Assembly (NCBI GenBank): GCA_964444825.1
Contig: CAYUIS010000051.1
Location: 1-31,133 of the forward strand
DNA: 31,133 nucleotides
Source: CAYUIS01 sp964444825
GTDB taxonomy: Bacteria > Chloroflexota > Anaerolineae > B4-G1
Direction of reading: 5' to 3'
Positions 1 through 11,300 of the stretch are shown piece by piece. The position numbers and the translations under genes are program-made. How positions within the stretch are numbered: position 1 is the first letter of the stretch; every line of letters begins with the position of its first letter. The notes under the pieces were generated by a model that worked only from the letters and a program-made list of their open reading frames with translations, searched no databases and was not told the DNA's origin.

Positions 1-94
1 GACGATTTTCAGACTGGCTTCAACTGGCGTGGTTGTCGTTTCTTCTTCTGGCTCGTTTTCTTGCGCTCTTTCCGGCGTCTTTCGAGGCCCGTTT

Positions 95-124
95 AGTATA
101 CACCCACCGTGCCCTTCTGCACAA
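95..124 (-). promoter_or_regulatory. Possible leftward sigma70-like promoter
   Basis: Read on the minus strand this is TTGTGC, 18 nt, TATACT. It points toward the left edge, where no start codon with a ribosome site is visible before the window ends. A gene just outside the window is the likely target, if the promoter is real. Confidence 0.3.
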
Positions 125-125
125 C

Positions 126-157
126 CCTCGTGGTTGCCCTGACCTCGTGGTTGCCCT
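126..157. repeat. 15-bp tandem direct repeat
   Basis: The sequence CCTCGTGGTTGCCCT occurs at 126-140 and again at 143-157, giving a 17-nt period. It lies directly upstream (minus strand) of the possible leftward promoter, so it could be a regulator site or a simple slippage duplication. Confidence 0.6.
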
Positions 158-228
158 TCTTCCCTCCCCTGGTGGGAGGGGCAGGGGGAGGGGGATAACC
201 CGGAGGCTAGGAGGTTACTACACTTCAA

Positions 229-1224
229 CTAAAGAGCTTGTTGATAGCCTTCAGCTAATCGTGCCAAAAGCTCGTTTCGCACGTCATCTTCCACAAACGC
301 CGCTTTCAGTCCGTTCCTATTGCAGCGATAAAAATCCTCCGTATCCCATCCAAACGTCTCGTGCAACTTGGCGTACTCCTGACTTAGCGTGACGTTCACC
401 AGGGTGCGCGCGTCGGTGTTCACACTGACGGGTATTCCCGCCCGATAAAAACTGTCGATGGGATGATCCGCATAGGTGTCAAAGATATCGGTTTGTACGT
501 TACAGCTTGGACACACTTCGAGATGGATCTGGTGTTGGCGCAGGTGTTCGACTAACGCGGGATCTTCGATACCTCGTACGCCGTGGCCGAGACGTGACGG
601 ACCAAAGTGCTCCAATGTATCCCACACGATGATCGGTCCACGTGTTTCTCCGGCGTGTGCCGTGAAGGGAATCCCCTTGTCACGCGCATACTGGAACGCA
701 GGAATGTGGGCATCGATCACGTTCCCTGGTTTGTCCGCCGCAATGTCGAACCCTGCCACATACGTGCCGCGAAACTCTTCGACTAGATGCACGGTTTCAA
801 GACTTTGTTCTTCTGGATAGAAGCGTAACGTACAGAGAATGATCCGTGCCTCGACCCCTGTGCTTTGGACAGCCTCAGCAGTTGCCGCTTCCACACTGGC
901 GACGACCTGGCGGGGTGAAAGCCCTTTTTCGGTGTGTAGCAGGGGCGCAAACCGGATCTCGGCGTACAGCAAGTTGTCTGCAACGAGCTGCTCGAACAGG
1001 TCGAACGTCACCAGGCGAAGCTGTTCCTCTGTCTGCATAAGTGGATAGCTTGCCGGAGCACAGGCGAGGAACTCTGCCAGGTCCACACACTTGGCCGGTG
1101 CAATAAACCTTGTGCGGTATTCCTCAAGCGTGATCGACGGATCGATCTTTGAGACGACCTCGTAACTGAGCGAACAATCCAGATGCAGGTGCAATTCAAC
1201 TTTGGGGAGTTGGGTCCAATCCAT
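229..1224 (-). CDS. add: Adenosine deaminase (NTDxR subgroup)
   Basis: Purine salvage enzyme of the metal-dependent amidohydrolase superfamily that would deaminate adenosine or deoxyadenosine to inosine in the cytoplasm. The 331-residue protein has the expected length. Visible zinc and catalytic motifs are HLHLD (His12, His14), HAGE (His190, Glu193), RLGHG (His214) and VNTDA (Asp271). Two positions differ from the textbook enzyme: HLDGS is HLDCS (Cys17), and the second Asp of NTDDP is Ala272 followed by Arg. NTDxR variants occur in bacterial deaminases, so this marks a subgroup rather than a broken enzyme. The ATG at 1224 was chosen because GGAGG lies just upstream and homology begins there; the frame stays open to 1383 without family similarity. 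It stands alone, with a candidate promoter at 1462-1490 and a long leader. The exact substrate is inferred. Confidence 0.9.
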   Translation of the reverse strand: MDWTQLPKVELHLHLDCSLSYEVVSKIDPSITLEEYRTRFIAPAKCVDLAEFLACAPASYPLMQTEEQLRLVTFDLFEQLVADNLLYAEIRFAPLLHTEKGLSPRQVVASVEAATAEAVQSTGVEARIILCTLRFYPEEQSLETVHLVEEFRGTYVAGFDIAADKPGNVIDAHIPAFQYARDKGIPFTAHAGETRGPIIVWDTLEHFGPSRLGHGVRGIEDPALVEHLRQHQIHLEVCPSCNVQTDIFDTYADHPIDSFYRAGIPVSVNTDARTLVNVTLSQEYAKLHETFGWDTEDFYRCNRNGLKAAFVEDDVRNELLARLAEGYQQAL

Positions 1225-1461
1225 CGTATTGCCTCCTCTCGGGTGGGAATGGCCGGTATCAGGTTTTGCGGACAGCTTCAAACAGCATCTCTCGCTCCAG
1301 TATGTGAACGTCGCGCCCCGATCCAACCAGCAAAAAAACCGCCCCCCCTCGGGATCGCTCCTTCGGTATGGGTCGGCCATCAATCCTCTATGCTACCCCC
1401 TCGATGAACCGGACCTGCGACAAGGGCTGCGACGGTGCCATGTTCCGTTTGTGCTGCACCT
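1225..1461 (-). promoter_or_regulatory. Long untranslated leader of the adenosine deaminase gene
   Basis: If transcription starts near 1456 from the promoter at 1462-1490, the mRNA carries about 230 nt before the ATG. The leader contains a G/C-rich run followed on the minus strand by seven consecutive T (positions 1332-1338), resembling the end of an attenuator. It then continues to a clear GAGGAGG ribosome site. I could not fold it convincingly or match it to a known riboswitch class. Confidence 0.35.
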
Positions 1462-1490
1462 ATATTACCATAAATCAGGGTGAAAGTCTA
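1462..1490 (-). promoter_or_regulatory. Candidate promoter of the adenosine deaminase gene
   Basis: Minus-strand TAGACT (1485-1490), 17-nt spacer, TAATAT (1462-1467). The -35 matches the sigma70 consensus at four of six positions and the -10 at five. It lies about 240 nt from the start codon. Confidence 0.45.
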
Positions 1491-1526
1491 TCGGTTTGGC
1501 GCACGAATGCGGAATCCGATCGGTAG

Positions 1527-1621
1527 GGGCGAGGCAGCCTCAAGTCTACCTGGGCGAGCCAGCGGCGTTCGAGGGAGAGGGCAGGTTAGGAGACCGGAGC
1601 GTTTTCGGGGCTGCCTCGCCC
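1527..1621. repeat. Inverted-repeat element (13-bp arms, 69-nt interior)
   Basis: GGGCGAGGCAGCC at 1527-1539 is the exact reverse complement of 1609-1621. The ~95-bp unit has no coding capacity and sits between the adenosine deaminase leader and a second palindromic repeat. It resembles a small non-autonomous (MITE/REP-like) element. No target-site duplication was identified. Confidence 0.5.
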
Positions 1622-1660
1622 GCAGTGCCCCTTCGGTGGCTTCGGTGATTCCAGGGACGT

Positions 1661-1687
1661 GAGATTCCTCACTCCGTTCGGAATGAC
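1661..1687. repeat. Dispersed palindromic repeat, copy 1
   Basis: The 27-nt unit GAGATTCCTCACTNCGTTCG followed by GAATGAC contains the short dyad ATTCC/GGAAT. A 26-of-27 identical copy is at 2182-2208, and inverted or diverged copies lie at 22700-22767. This is a widespread REP-like bacterial intergenic repeat that is often mis-called as protein. Confidence 0.75.
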
Positions 1688-1709
1688 GGGTGGGGGGAAT
1701 GGGATGGCG

Positions 1710-1753
1710 GGGGCGGGTTGGGAAACGGGAGCAATCCTGCTCCAACCCGTCCC
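1710..1753. repeat. Hairpin overlapping the 3' end of the four-cysteine gene
   Basis: Outer arms 1710-1721 and 1742-1753 pair over 12 bp with one mismatch, and a nested GAGCA/TGCTC stem sits in the interior. The outer arm begins at the stop codon of the minus-strand gene. It could terminate that transcript, but no T-run follows, so a REP-type repeat is equally likely. Confidence 0.5.
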
Positions 1754-1980
1754 TACTCCTTCAGCCGCGGCACGATAAAGGTGTCGAGCGGGTCAAAGTG
1801 GCGGCCGTTCGGCATCAGCGTGTCGGGGACCTGCTCGCCGGCCTCCAGAAGGGGAATCGCGGCACACTCTTCTTGCTTGGGGCCCTTGCAGTACAGGCGA
1901 ATCCAATAGCTCTGGGTGCCTTGCGGCTGGTAGCGCGCGTATATCGGGCACTTGGCCAGGTATTCGCAGTCGTTTTCCAT
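1753..1980 (-). CDS. Small four-cysteine protein of unknown function
   Basis: A 75-residue soluble protein with no signal peptide or membrane segment. Four cysteines are arranged as two pairs: Cys5 and Cys11 (C-x5-C), and Cys31 and Cys39 (C-x7-C). A conserved-looking V-P-D-T-L-x-P-N-G segment follows near residues 50-58. This layout recalls a family of short bacterial proteins in which the cysteines could bind a metal or Fe-S cluster; that function is inferred, not known. The ATG at 1980 was chosen because GGAGG precedes it at good spacing; longer in-frame starts upstream have no such support. A TTGTCC-N17-TAGAAT promoter lies at 2113-2141. Divergent from the giant surface-protein gene. Confidence 0.75.
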   Translation of the reverse strand: MENDCEYLAKCPIYARYQPQGTQSYWIRLYCKGPKQEECAAIPLLEAGEQVPDTLMPNGRHFDPLDTFIVPRLKE

Positions 1981-2112
1981 TTTGACCTCCCTCCGAGTTG
2001 CGCGGGTGCCCCTGCAGGATTGGGGCGTGGCGATCGCCAAAGGTCGAAAACCGAGCGTAACACCGCCCAAAAAGACGACAAGTGGTCGAAAACGCACAGT
2101 GCGCGTACGAGT

Positions 2113-2141
2113 ATTCTACCACCGCTATGCTGGGTGGACAA
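2113..2141 (-). promoter_or_regulatory. Candidate promoter of the four-cysteine gene
   Basis: Minus-strand TTGTCC (2136-2141), 17-nt spacer, TAGAAT (2113-2118), about 130 nt upstream of the ATG at 1980. Spacing is optimal and both boxes match well. Confidence 0.5.
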
Positions 2142-2181
2142 ACGGGCTAATGGTACAAGCCCGCAGTGATTCTGAGGATGG

Positions 2182-2208
2182 GAGATTCCTCACTGCGTTC
2201 GGAATGAC
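2182..2208. repeat. Dispersed palindromic repeat, copy 2
   Basis: Differs from the copy at 1661-1687 at one of 27 positions (G for C after CACT) and has the same orientation. It lies between the two divergent promoters of this intergenic region. Confidence 0.75.
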
Positions 2209-2260
2209 AGCTTGTGGCCTGAGACCCCAAAAGGACGTCCTGGCTCGACTGCGACATCGG

Positions 2261-2288
2261 TTGACAAAGCAGGCTTTTTCCGTACAAT
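2261..2288 (+). promoter_or_regulatory. Strong sigma70-like promoter of the surface-protein operon
   Basis: TTGACA (2261-2266, perfect -35), 16-nt spacer, TACAAT (2283-2288, one mismatch). Predicted start near 2295, about 38 nt before the ATG at 2333, with a G-rich GGGGGCGAGG ribosome region in between. No other promoter is visible before the second and third genes, so it probably drives all three. Confidence 0.7.
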
Positions 2289-2332
2289 CTATTGACACGG
2301 CCAATCGCAATCGGATGTGACAGGGGGCGAGG

Positions 2333-5300
2333 ATGAAGAAGATCACCTTCAGATTACCGACCGCAGTCGCCTTACTTATCAACCTGGTGGGGATGGGCTT
2401 AGCGCCACTGCCATCTGCCGCGAGCCCTGCATCGGCGGGCTCGGGCACAGCGCGCAGCAACGTCTCTTCATCTGTAGCGCTGCCCTCCTGGTTCACGGGC
2501 GTGGCGCTCGATAGGCCTGCATACGCCAGCGCCCTCCCGACCTGGGCCGGCTACGATTCCCGGCGTGCTCCATCGGGCGTCGAGGGCACACCCTCGACCG
2601 TCCTGCCGGCCTGGTTTGCTCCCGCGGCCGCACAGCCAGAGGCTGCTGCCCAGCAGCCGTTGCCCAGCGGGCAGTCGCCATCCCGGCGGGAGGCCCCGCC
2701 AGTCCGTCCCTTGCAGCGGGACATCCCGCTCTCCCTGCTGACGGTGGATATCCTGGGCCCGGCCGTCGCCAGCCTGGGGAGCACAGCGGGGAGCGGGGAG
2801 CTCTATACGGTCATCATCCACAACGGCTCGTCCGATACCGCCTACGACATCGATCTGACGGCCTCCCATTTCTCCTTCCTGGTGTACGACAATTTCAGCG
2901 AGCTGATCTCTACCACCGGCGCGATCCCTTTTAGCGTCGCGACGAGCCCAATTTCGATCACGTGGACGCCGGACACCCGCTACGACCTGGCGCCAGGCGA
3001 GACGATCACGTTGACCTATAGGATGCGGGCCACCTGTTTTGCCCAATCGGGCCAGCAGATGCGGGTGGGCATACGGTACAACGCCGATCCGCCTCCAGCG
3101 CCCCGGAGCGCGCTGAACCGCGGTGGAATCAACGTCACCACCGGGCGCGGCAACCTGGTGATCAGAAAGGACCCTTCGCTTCAGAACCTGGGCACGGCCG
3201 ACTTTGGCCAGCCGATCACCTGGACGGTCACGGTGCAAAACACCGGGTTGGGCAAGTTGTATACTGCCACCATCACAGACACGGGGGGGATCAATCTAAG
3301 CCAACCTGGCGGGGACCTGACCCCTTCGGTTGTCATCCCCGAGCTGGATGTCAACGAGATCCAGACCTTTACCGTGGTCGGGACTGTCGAGGCCTGCAAC
3401 TTTACGAACGTGGCCGAGGCTGCCTGGCCGTGCGGCAATCAGGAAGGGGACGCGACGATCACGAACCCCGTTCAATCGACCGCCAGCGTCCTCTTTAGCC
3501 CCGATCTGCCCAACGTCAGCATCGAGGTCTCTTCTCCGATCACGAATCCCTATTGCGACCCGGTGACCCGCACGGTGGTCATCACCGTCGACAACGCCGG
3601 TGGCCCCGCTGGCAACTTTCGCCTCGATTCCACGTTTGAGAACGACGGCTTCTGGACGGTGATCCCGTCGTCGGTCAGCAGCGGCTGGCAGTACGAGGGA
3701 TCGAACGGCCGGTTTGGCTACACCGATGGCGCCCCTGCCGGCACCCTGCCCGCGGCGGGTATGGGCGTGCCGCTCGTCCTCAGCTTCGATGTCACCCCGC
3801 AATCGGGCCCGATCTGCTCGGACGGGAGCGGTGACGTCACCTTCATTCCCCTGTACAACGACATTTGCAGCAATGAGCCCTTCACCGGCAGCCCGGTGGT
3901 TATGGTGTACCAGTACGGTGCCGATGAATCGCCGGCGCTCGATGTCTCCAAGACCGGCCCGTCCATCGTCTCTGGCGGTGACGTGTTTACGTATCAGATC
4001 ACCATCTCCGGGCAAAACCCGGGGAATATGAGCGGCACCATAGACATCAACGATCTCCTGCCGCCCGAGTTTGAGCTGGTGGGACCGATCACGCCCAGCG
4101 CGGGTATCACGAGCACCTCTGGACAGACGGTGACCTGGGGTCTCGATCCCACGACCCTTTCGAATCCCTTCTCCGAGACGCTGACGTACCTGGTTCGGGC
4201 CATCACCCAGACCGGCGGTGTGTGCGGTGCGGGTCAGATAGCCCGCAACGGGGTGCAGGCGGTAGCGGAACCGATCTGCCCGGGCTGTCCGCCCATCACC
4301 CGCATCGCGCAGGTGGAGACGGCCGTCAGCAACGGGGAGGGAATCTTTCCCAGTCGCTCCTCGACCGGCTCTCTCGAAGCGTGCGGCGATGGTTTTACGG
4401 TGGTCAACGTCTATCTGATCACCGGCTCTACCTCCGTCACGTGGACCGGGGCGGTGTTCACCGAGGCGCTGGGAACCGGTATCGGTGGTGGGGCGTTGCC
4501 GGGTACCGGTCTGCTCTACCGGGCCGGCTCGCTCCAGGTCACCGTCAACGGCGTCGATTATACCCTGAGCCCGGTCACGACGACCGGCCAACTCGTCATT
4601 GACCTCAGTCCCCTGGATGGGGCGCCCACCCAGGACGTCACGCTGCGGATCACGTACACGATCGACATTCCCGAATCCGCGTTGAACGGCGCGGTCGAGC
4701 AGACGTTCTACGATTGGACGCAATTGTTCCTGCCCGGCGTAAGTGATGCTCAGGGCTGTGCGGCGAACAGTTCCTTCAACCAGGCGTTCCAGCTCACCAT
4801 CGGCCGTGGCGCTCTGGGGGTGGGGTTGTGGCCGCCGGTCCTGAATCGGTGTCGCACCAATTCGGGCGCCATCCGTGTCAACGACCTCACGCCTGGCCGC
4901 CAGACCGACAACATTGTGGTCACGTTTACGGCCTCAAGCGCGGTGATTGCTTCCGCCTGGAGCTATTGGTTTACGACGACCGGCAGCCTGCCTCACATCT
5001 CGTTCATCACCGTGGAATCCGGCACGGTCGGGGGTGGGCGGGGCATCATCACCTTCACGCTACTATCAGGCACCGATATCGAGGGCAACGGCGAGATCCA
5101 GTTCAAGGCGGACATCAACTGCACCGACAAATCGCCCTGGAAGGCCGGCATCACCTACCAGAGCCGCTGTGATTACGTGTACACCTCGGAGGCCGTCCGA
5201 GACCACACCTACAATGCACCCAACCTGCTTCTTTTTGTCACACCCATCAGATATACGGTGCGGGAGAAGGAGGTCGTGTGGAAGTTCTTTGTCACCAACA

Positions 5301-8300
5301 ACGGCAACCTGGCAGCGACCGACGTGATTGTGACGAACGATCTCACAGGTATCTCCGTGCTCACCTATACGGCCGATAGCGGCGGCGGAATTGATGTGAT
5401 CGGGACTTTGCCCATCACGGATGCGGACGTGGTCTTTACGATCGACGAGATCGGCCCCAATGTCCAGCGAGAGGTGACCATCACGGGCCGGGTGGTTGCG
5501 TGCGATCCGCTGGGCGTCACCGTGACCGCTAGGCTGGAATGCTTTGGCACGGTGTGCAATCAACCCCAAGCCCTCATAAGCTTTGACACGCCCGATCCAT
5601 ATCTGCTCACCAACAACGGCGAGACCGCCGACCTGCCGATGTGCGACCCGGGCGAGGTGATGTTCACCACCAAGAACGCGTCCTCCGACGTCACGCTGTA
5701 CCAGCTCAACATCACCGAGACGCTGGAGGGCCTGATCCCTGTCCCTGGCGCTCCGATGACGGTGACGATCGAGAATCCCCAAGGCGTGACAATCGCCTCG
5801 ACGACCGGGTTCACGCCCGTCATTGTGACCGGCACAGGCTACATTAGGTTCACCTGGCGGGCGATCTCTGCCACAGCCGAGGTGTACACCTGGTTCAACG
5901 CCCTCCCGCCGCTGCACGTCGTCCGTATCTTTGTTCCCGTCCAGACCTCGTGCGTGCCGCCCAACACACCCCGGTCGTATGCCGGAGCTGGAGCCTTGGG
6001 GCCGTGCGGCAATAAACTGGGTTACACGGAAGACGCGGTGACTTTGCAGACCCTGCAGCCGGACATGGGCGTGGTCAAGGATGGCCGGGTTATCGGGGGC
6101 AGTTTTGGGGATCAGGTTTACGCATCTCCGGGGCAGACGGTCACCTGGCGCATTCGCGTCTACAACCGGCTGACGGATCGATCATACGTGGCCTACAACG
6201 TCGTCCTGTCGGACACCTGGCCTGCCAATTTCACCTTTATTAACGCTACCACGGCTTTCACACCACACCTCGATCTGGCCGAGCGAACGATCACCTGGAC
6301 GGTCGGCGATATGCCCCCTCACCTTGAACCGCTCGTGTTCTACATCACCGGCACCGTCACGATCGCGGATGACGCCTGTTCGCCTTCAACCCTCAACGAG
6401 ACGCGTCTGAGGTTTGGGTGTGACTTTGATGGCTGCACCAGCGACATCGTGCCCCATGACACGGCCCAGTTGGGCACGGTACCGAACCTGGAAGCAGTCC
6501 TGTCGCCCGATCCGGTTCCGGTCTGTGAGGGCGATATCCCCGTCATCATCAGAAACCATGGTTCGGCAGCCTATACGACCACGCTCACCGTCACCCTGCC
6601 CAGCGGGTATTACATCTACAGCCACACCATCAGTTCGGGGCTGGCGCCCACCGAGATCATCAGTGACGCAGGCACGCCTCCCGGAACGGCTGTCGTGTTC
6701 AAGTGGGACATGATACCTGGGCGCACTGGGCCAAGTCCTTACCAGTTCACCGTATGGCTAAAGATCAGGAACGCCGGCTCCAGCGGTGGGTGTCCGGTGG
6801 CCGATGGTATGCCGGTAACGGCGACCGTGACATTTGACAATCACGCAGTCTGCACCGACCCCGGCCCCTTCTATTACGCTGACACGCATACCCTCGGTGT
6901 CCTCACGCCCGATCTCCAGGTCGTCAAGTCTCCGCGCACGCAGACCATTGATGTGGGCGAGGCGGTGACCTGGACCATAAGCGTGAACAACGTGGGCAGC
7001 GGCGTCGCGGAGAACGTGGTGGTCACCGACGTGGTGGGCAGCAGCTACCAGAATATCGCGGCCTCGGCCGGTTCGGATGGCTCTTCCGCCAACATAAGCG
7101 TAAGCGGCGACACGATCACCTGGACGCTGCTGCAGCCTATCCCGGCATCCGGTGTGTGGACCGCCACGGTGACGGCGGAGCTCAGGTCTAGCGGCGATAA
7201 CCGGAACGTGGTCACTGCGACGGCGTACTGCGCCACCGGTTGTGAAAGCGCCTCTGGCGCGGATACCGCGTATACGACGCTGCTGGAAGAGTTTGTCAAG
7301 AATCCAGAGATCCAGACCGGCACCATCGGCAGTCTGGTCATCTTTACCATATCCACCTCTCTGTCAGACCTGGACGCCGTCTACGATGACCTGACGCTGA
7401 TCGACACCCTGCCGGCAGGCCTGGGCTACATCTCGTCGGTGCTGAGCGCCACCTACGATCTGGACGGTAACCAGGGCGGCCCCGACAGCATCACCACCGA
7501 CTCGCCCAGCGTGCCGCCGGGTCCGTTCCCCAGCGGTGACGTGGTCTGGTCGTTGGGCGATCTCTCCGGCACGGTGCGGATCAGCGCCATCATTACGGCC
7601 GTCATCCAGGATGGCGATGCCGCCTTTGATGGGGCCCGTCTGCCCAACGAGCTGCGTATGACCTACACCGACGATGGACAGCCATACGTCTACACATCCA
7701 CCTCCCCGGTGGACGTCGTCGAGCCGATCATGCACATCGGCAAGTCCTACGTCACGCCGCGCGGNNNNNNNNNNNNNNNNNNNNNNNNNNNNNNNNNNNN
7801 NNNNNNNNNNNNNNNNNNNNNNNNNNNNNNNNNNNNNNNNNNNNNNNNNNNNNNNNNNNNNNNNGGTTGCCTGGTGGGCGCTGGCGACCTGGTTACCTAT
7901 ACGCTCACCATCTCCAACCAGGGCCGGCTGACTGGCCACGATCTGGTCATCACCGATGCCCTTCCCGGTGGGATGAGCCTCGTCAGTTACTCGATGACGA
8001 GCGACGATCCGGCCTCGGCGGTGACGTATGAACCCAGCCCCATCCCAGGCGCGACCGGCGTTCTGACCTGGGGGGTCAGCCAGTTGGCCGCCACCGTTCC
8101 CTTCGATCCACTCGATCACCAGGCGCTGACGATGACGGTCGTGCTAAAGGTATCCGATAACATCACGGCCAACATCATCCTGTCTAACCAGACGTTCTTG
8201 CTCTACGATGCCTGGCCCGGCGAGACGCAGCCGACCACAGTGACGCGCAGCTACAGTGGTGGTTCCCACTCGACTGCGCTGCGTACCATAGACGGTGGCT

Positions 8301-11300
8301 TGATCAAGACTGTGTCTTTCAGCCCGCCGCCTTTGGCCACGCTGGGTAGCCTGGTCACCTACACGCTGATCATACCCGCGCCGCCCATCAGCGCGACGCT
8401 GTACGACGTGGTCATCGCCGATTCGGTCAACCCCAGTATGACGGTGGTGAGCGCGTTCACGGCTGGCGGCACGGGGGGCGCGGCTGACTTTTCCGGGCAA
8501 CTTGTGACGGCGACTTTTGACAGCGTCCCAGCCTACACCCAGGCCTATGTCACGATCACGGCCCGTATCGCCGATCCCCTGGGGGCCTATGCTGGCCTCA
8601 TCATCACCAACAGTGGGGTGATGACCCACGCCACGGCTACCGAGATCACCTCCACCAACGAGGTAAGCACGACCGTCTACGAGCCCTCCCTGACTCTGGG
8701 CAAGTTCAGCACGCCGCCGCCCAGCAGCACCGTCGCAGTCGGCGACGTCGTCACCTATACCATCCTCATCACCAACTGGGACGATCCTTTCGCCAGCCCG
8801 GCCTATGACGTCTTTATCACCGATTCGCTTTCGGCCTACGTGACCCTCTTCCCGCCCATCCCAGTAGAGCTGGAGATCGATTCCACACCGGTCGCCGCTC
8901 CCGATTTTGTGTCGAGCTATGCGGGCGATGTGCTCACGATCGACATAGCGGATACCATCAGTATCCCTGTCGGCGGTGTGCTGACCCTGGTCTACCAGGG
9001 GCGGGTCGATACGGATGCACCGGCCGGTGTGGACCTGGAGAACTATGCGGAGGTGACCTGGTCATCCCTGGCGGGCAGCGTGCCCGGTGACCGGAACTAT
9101 GGGCCCGTGACCGATACAACCGCCATTCACACGGGCTATCCAGTGCTGGTCTTGGCCAAGGCCACCGCCATCACCCTGGTGGAGCCACTGGATCTGCTCA
9201 CTTACACCATCGCTGTCACCAACACCGGCATCGTCAGGGCGACCGGTGTCGTCATCACCGACGATGTCCCGAACGACACAGTCTACCATGCGTGTGCCCC
9301 TGTACCGTGCGGCGAGTCGGGTGGCGTGGTTTCGTGGACGTTGGGCACTCTGGATGTCGATGCGGAGCGCGTCGTCACGATGGTCGTTCGCGTGTCCAGC
9401 CCTCTGGTCAGCGGCACGATCATTGCCAACACAGCCTGGGTGACCAGCAGCGAAGGGGTCACCGATACTTCTGCGGTGGCGACGCGGGTGGAGAGCAGTC
9501 ACGCGCTCACGTTGACTAAGGCGGCATTGACCGACCCGGTGCGGGCGGGAGAGTTGCTGACCTACACGCTGGCGTGGGAGGTGGGCGGCAACGAGCCGGC
9601 CTTGGACGCAACCGTCAACGACGGGGTGCCCGTCAGCACGACCTATCAGAGCTGTGATGGCGGCCTCTTCTGTGGGGAGAGCGCTGGGGTCGTCACGTGG
9701 CGCTTGGGCGATCTTGCTCCGCCTGCCACGGGCGTGGTCACGATGGTGGTGCTGGTGGATACGCCGCTCTACAGCGGTACCCGGATTTACAATGCAGCCA
9801 CCATCACCGATAGCCAGGGCATCACCGACACCAGCGAGGTAACGCTGCCTGTCGAGAGCGAATTCACCCTGGCGATCACCAAGACGGCCTCCCCCAGTCC
9901 GGTGTTGATCGGTGGCCTGTTGACTTACACCCTACTCTACCAGGTCGGCGGCAACGAGCCGGCCCAGAATGTCATCATCACCGACATCGTGCCCGCGAAT
10001 ACGACCTACCAGGACTGCTATGGCGGGCTCTCCTGTATCGAGAATAGCGGCGTGGTGACCTGGGATCTGGGCACGGTGAACCCGGTCGCCAGCGGCGCGG
10101 TGACGATGGTGGTTCAGGTGAACCTGGGGTTGCCCGATCATACGATCATCACCAACATCACCTGGATTACGAGCAGCAAAGGCATAAGCGGCACCTCGGT
10201 GGTGACCACGGTCGCTCGGGAGACGCCTGTGCTGCAACTGATCAAATCGAGCATTGACGTCAACGGCGGTGTCCTGGAGCCCGGCGACCGCATTACCTAC
10301 GAACTCGACCTCTCCAACGTTGGTAACCTCACCGCCACGAACGTGGTGGTCAGTGACACCATCCCCGCCCATGCCACCTATGTGGCAGGGTCGATCGCGG
10401 GCGGCGACCGCCGGGATGATGGTGGGTTACCGGTGCTCACCTGGACGGTCGATATCCTGTCTGTCTATGAGCCTGTCACGCTCACCTATGCGGTCACCGT
10501 CGATGTCCCGCTGACCGATGGCGTGACCATCCGCAACGCCGCGATTGTTACCTGCACCCAAGGGGTGACCAGTAGTGCCAGCGTGACGAATGCCATCGTC
10601 GCCTCCCACAGCCTGACCATACACAAATCGAGCACGCCAGCCGTCATCTCACCGGGAGGCCGGCTCACCTACACGCTGGCCTATACCGTGACTGGCAACG
10701 AACCGGCCCTCGACGTGACCGTCTCCGATACCATCCCGAGACACACGACTTTTGTCACGGCCACTCTGCCGCACAACCGCGCCGGCGACCTCGTCGTCTG
10801 GTCACTGGGTGACTTTTTGAGGGCGGCCAGTGGCATCACCATAGAGACCGGGGTTGTGACCCTGGTGGTCCAGGCGAATACACCGCTGACCAACGGCCTG
10901 AGCATCAAAAACGCGGCCATCATCACCGATACGTCGACCGTCACCGATACCTCGACGGTGACAACGCCGGTGCAGAGCAGCCACGCCATGACATTGACCA
11001 AGGTCGGCTGGCCTGACCAGGTAGAGTCCGGCAATCTGCTGACTTACACAATTCGATACACCGTGACCGGCGATGGCATCGCGACCGATGTGACCATCAG
11101 TGACACGACGCCGCAGGGCACTGCCTTCTGGAGCGCCGCGCCTGTGCCTGCCAGCGCGCCTTCTCAGGGAGGTTCTGGCCCGGTGATCTGGAGGTTGGGT
11201 TCCGTCGTTCCGCCGACGTCGGGGGCCGTGACGCTCGTAGTGGAGGTTGCGAGCCCGTTGCTCGGTGTCACCGAGATCGTTAACGCGGCTGTTATTACCG

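Larger units (their letters stand above)
1..228. other. Intergenic stretch left of the adenosine deaminase gene
   Basis: No convincing coding sequence is visible. It holds a 15-bp direct repeat (126-140 and 143-157), a G/C-rich 7-bp stem with a 5-nt loop (162-168 pairing with 174-180) just past the adenosine deaminase stop, and a possible leftward promoter at 95-124. The stem has no following T-run on either strand, so it is at best a weak terminator for the deaminase gene. Confidence 0.5.

Noticed and set aside
33..392. Plus-strand frame at the left edge
   Set aside because: It runs across low-complexity sequence and antisense into the adenosine deaminase 3' end, with no start-site support.
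1225..1383. N-terminal extension of the adenosine deaminase to 1383
   Set aside because: The extra 53 residues have no family similarity, and the ATG at 1224 has a strong ribosome site at the usual start of the family.
1661..1687. Small protein-coding frames through the dispersed palindromes
   Set aside because: Frames reading R-H-S-E-R-S-E-E-S and similar are well-known spurious translations of this repeat.
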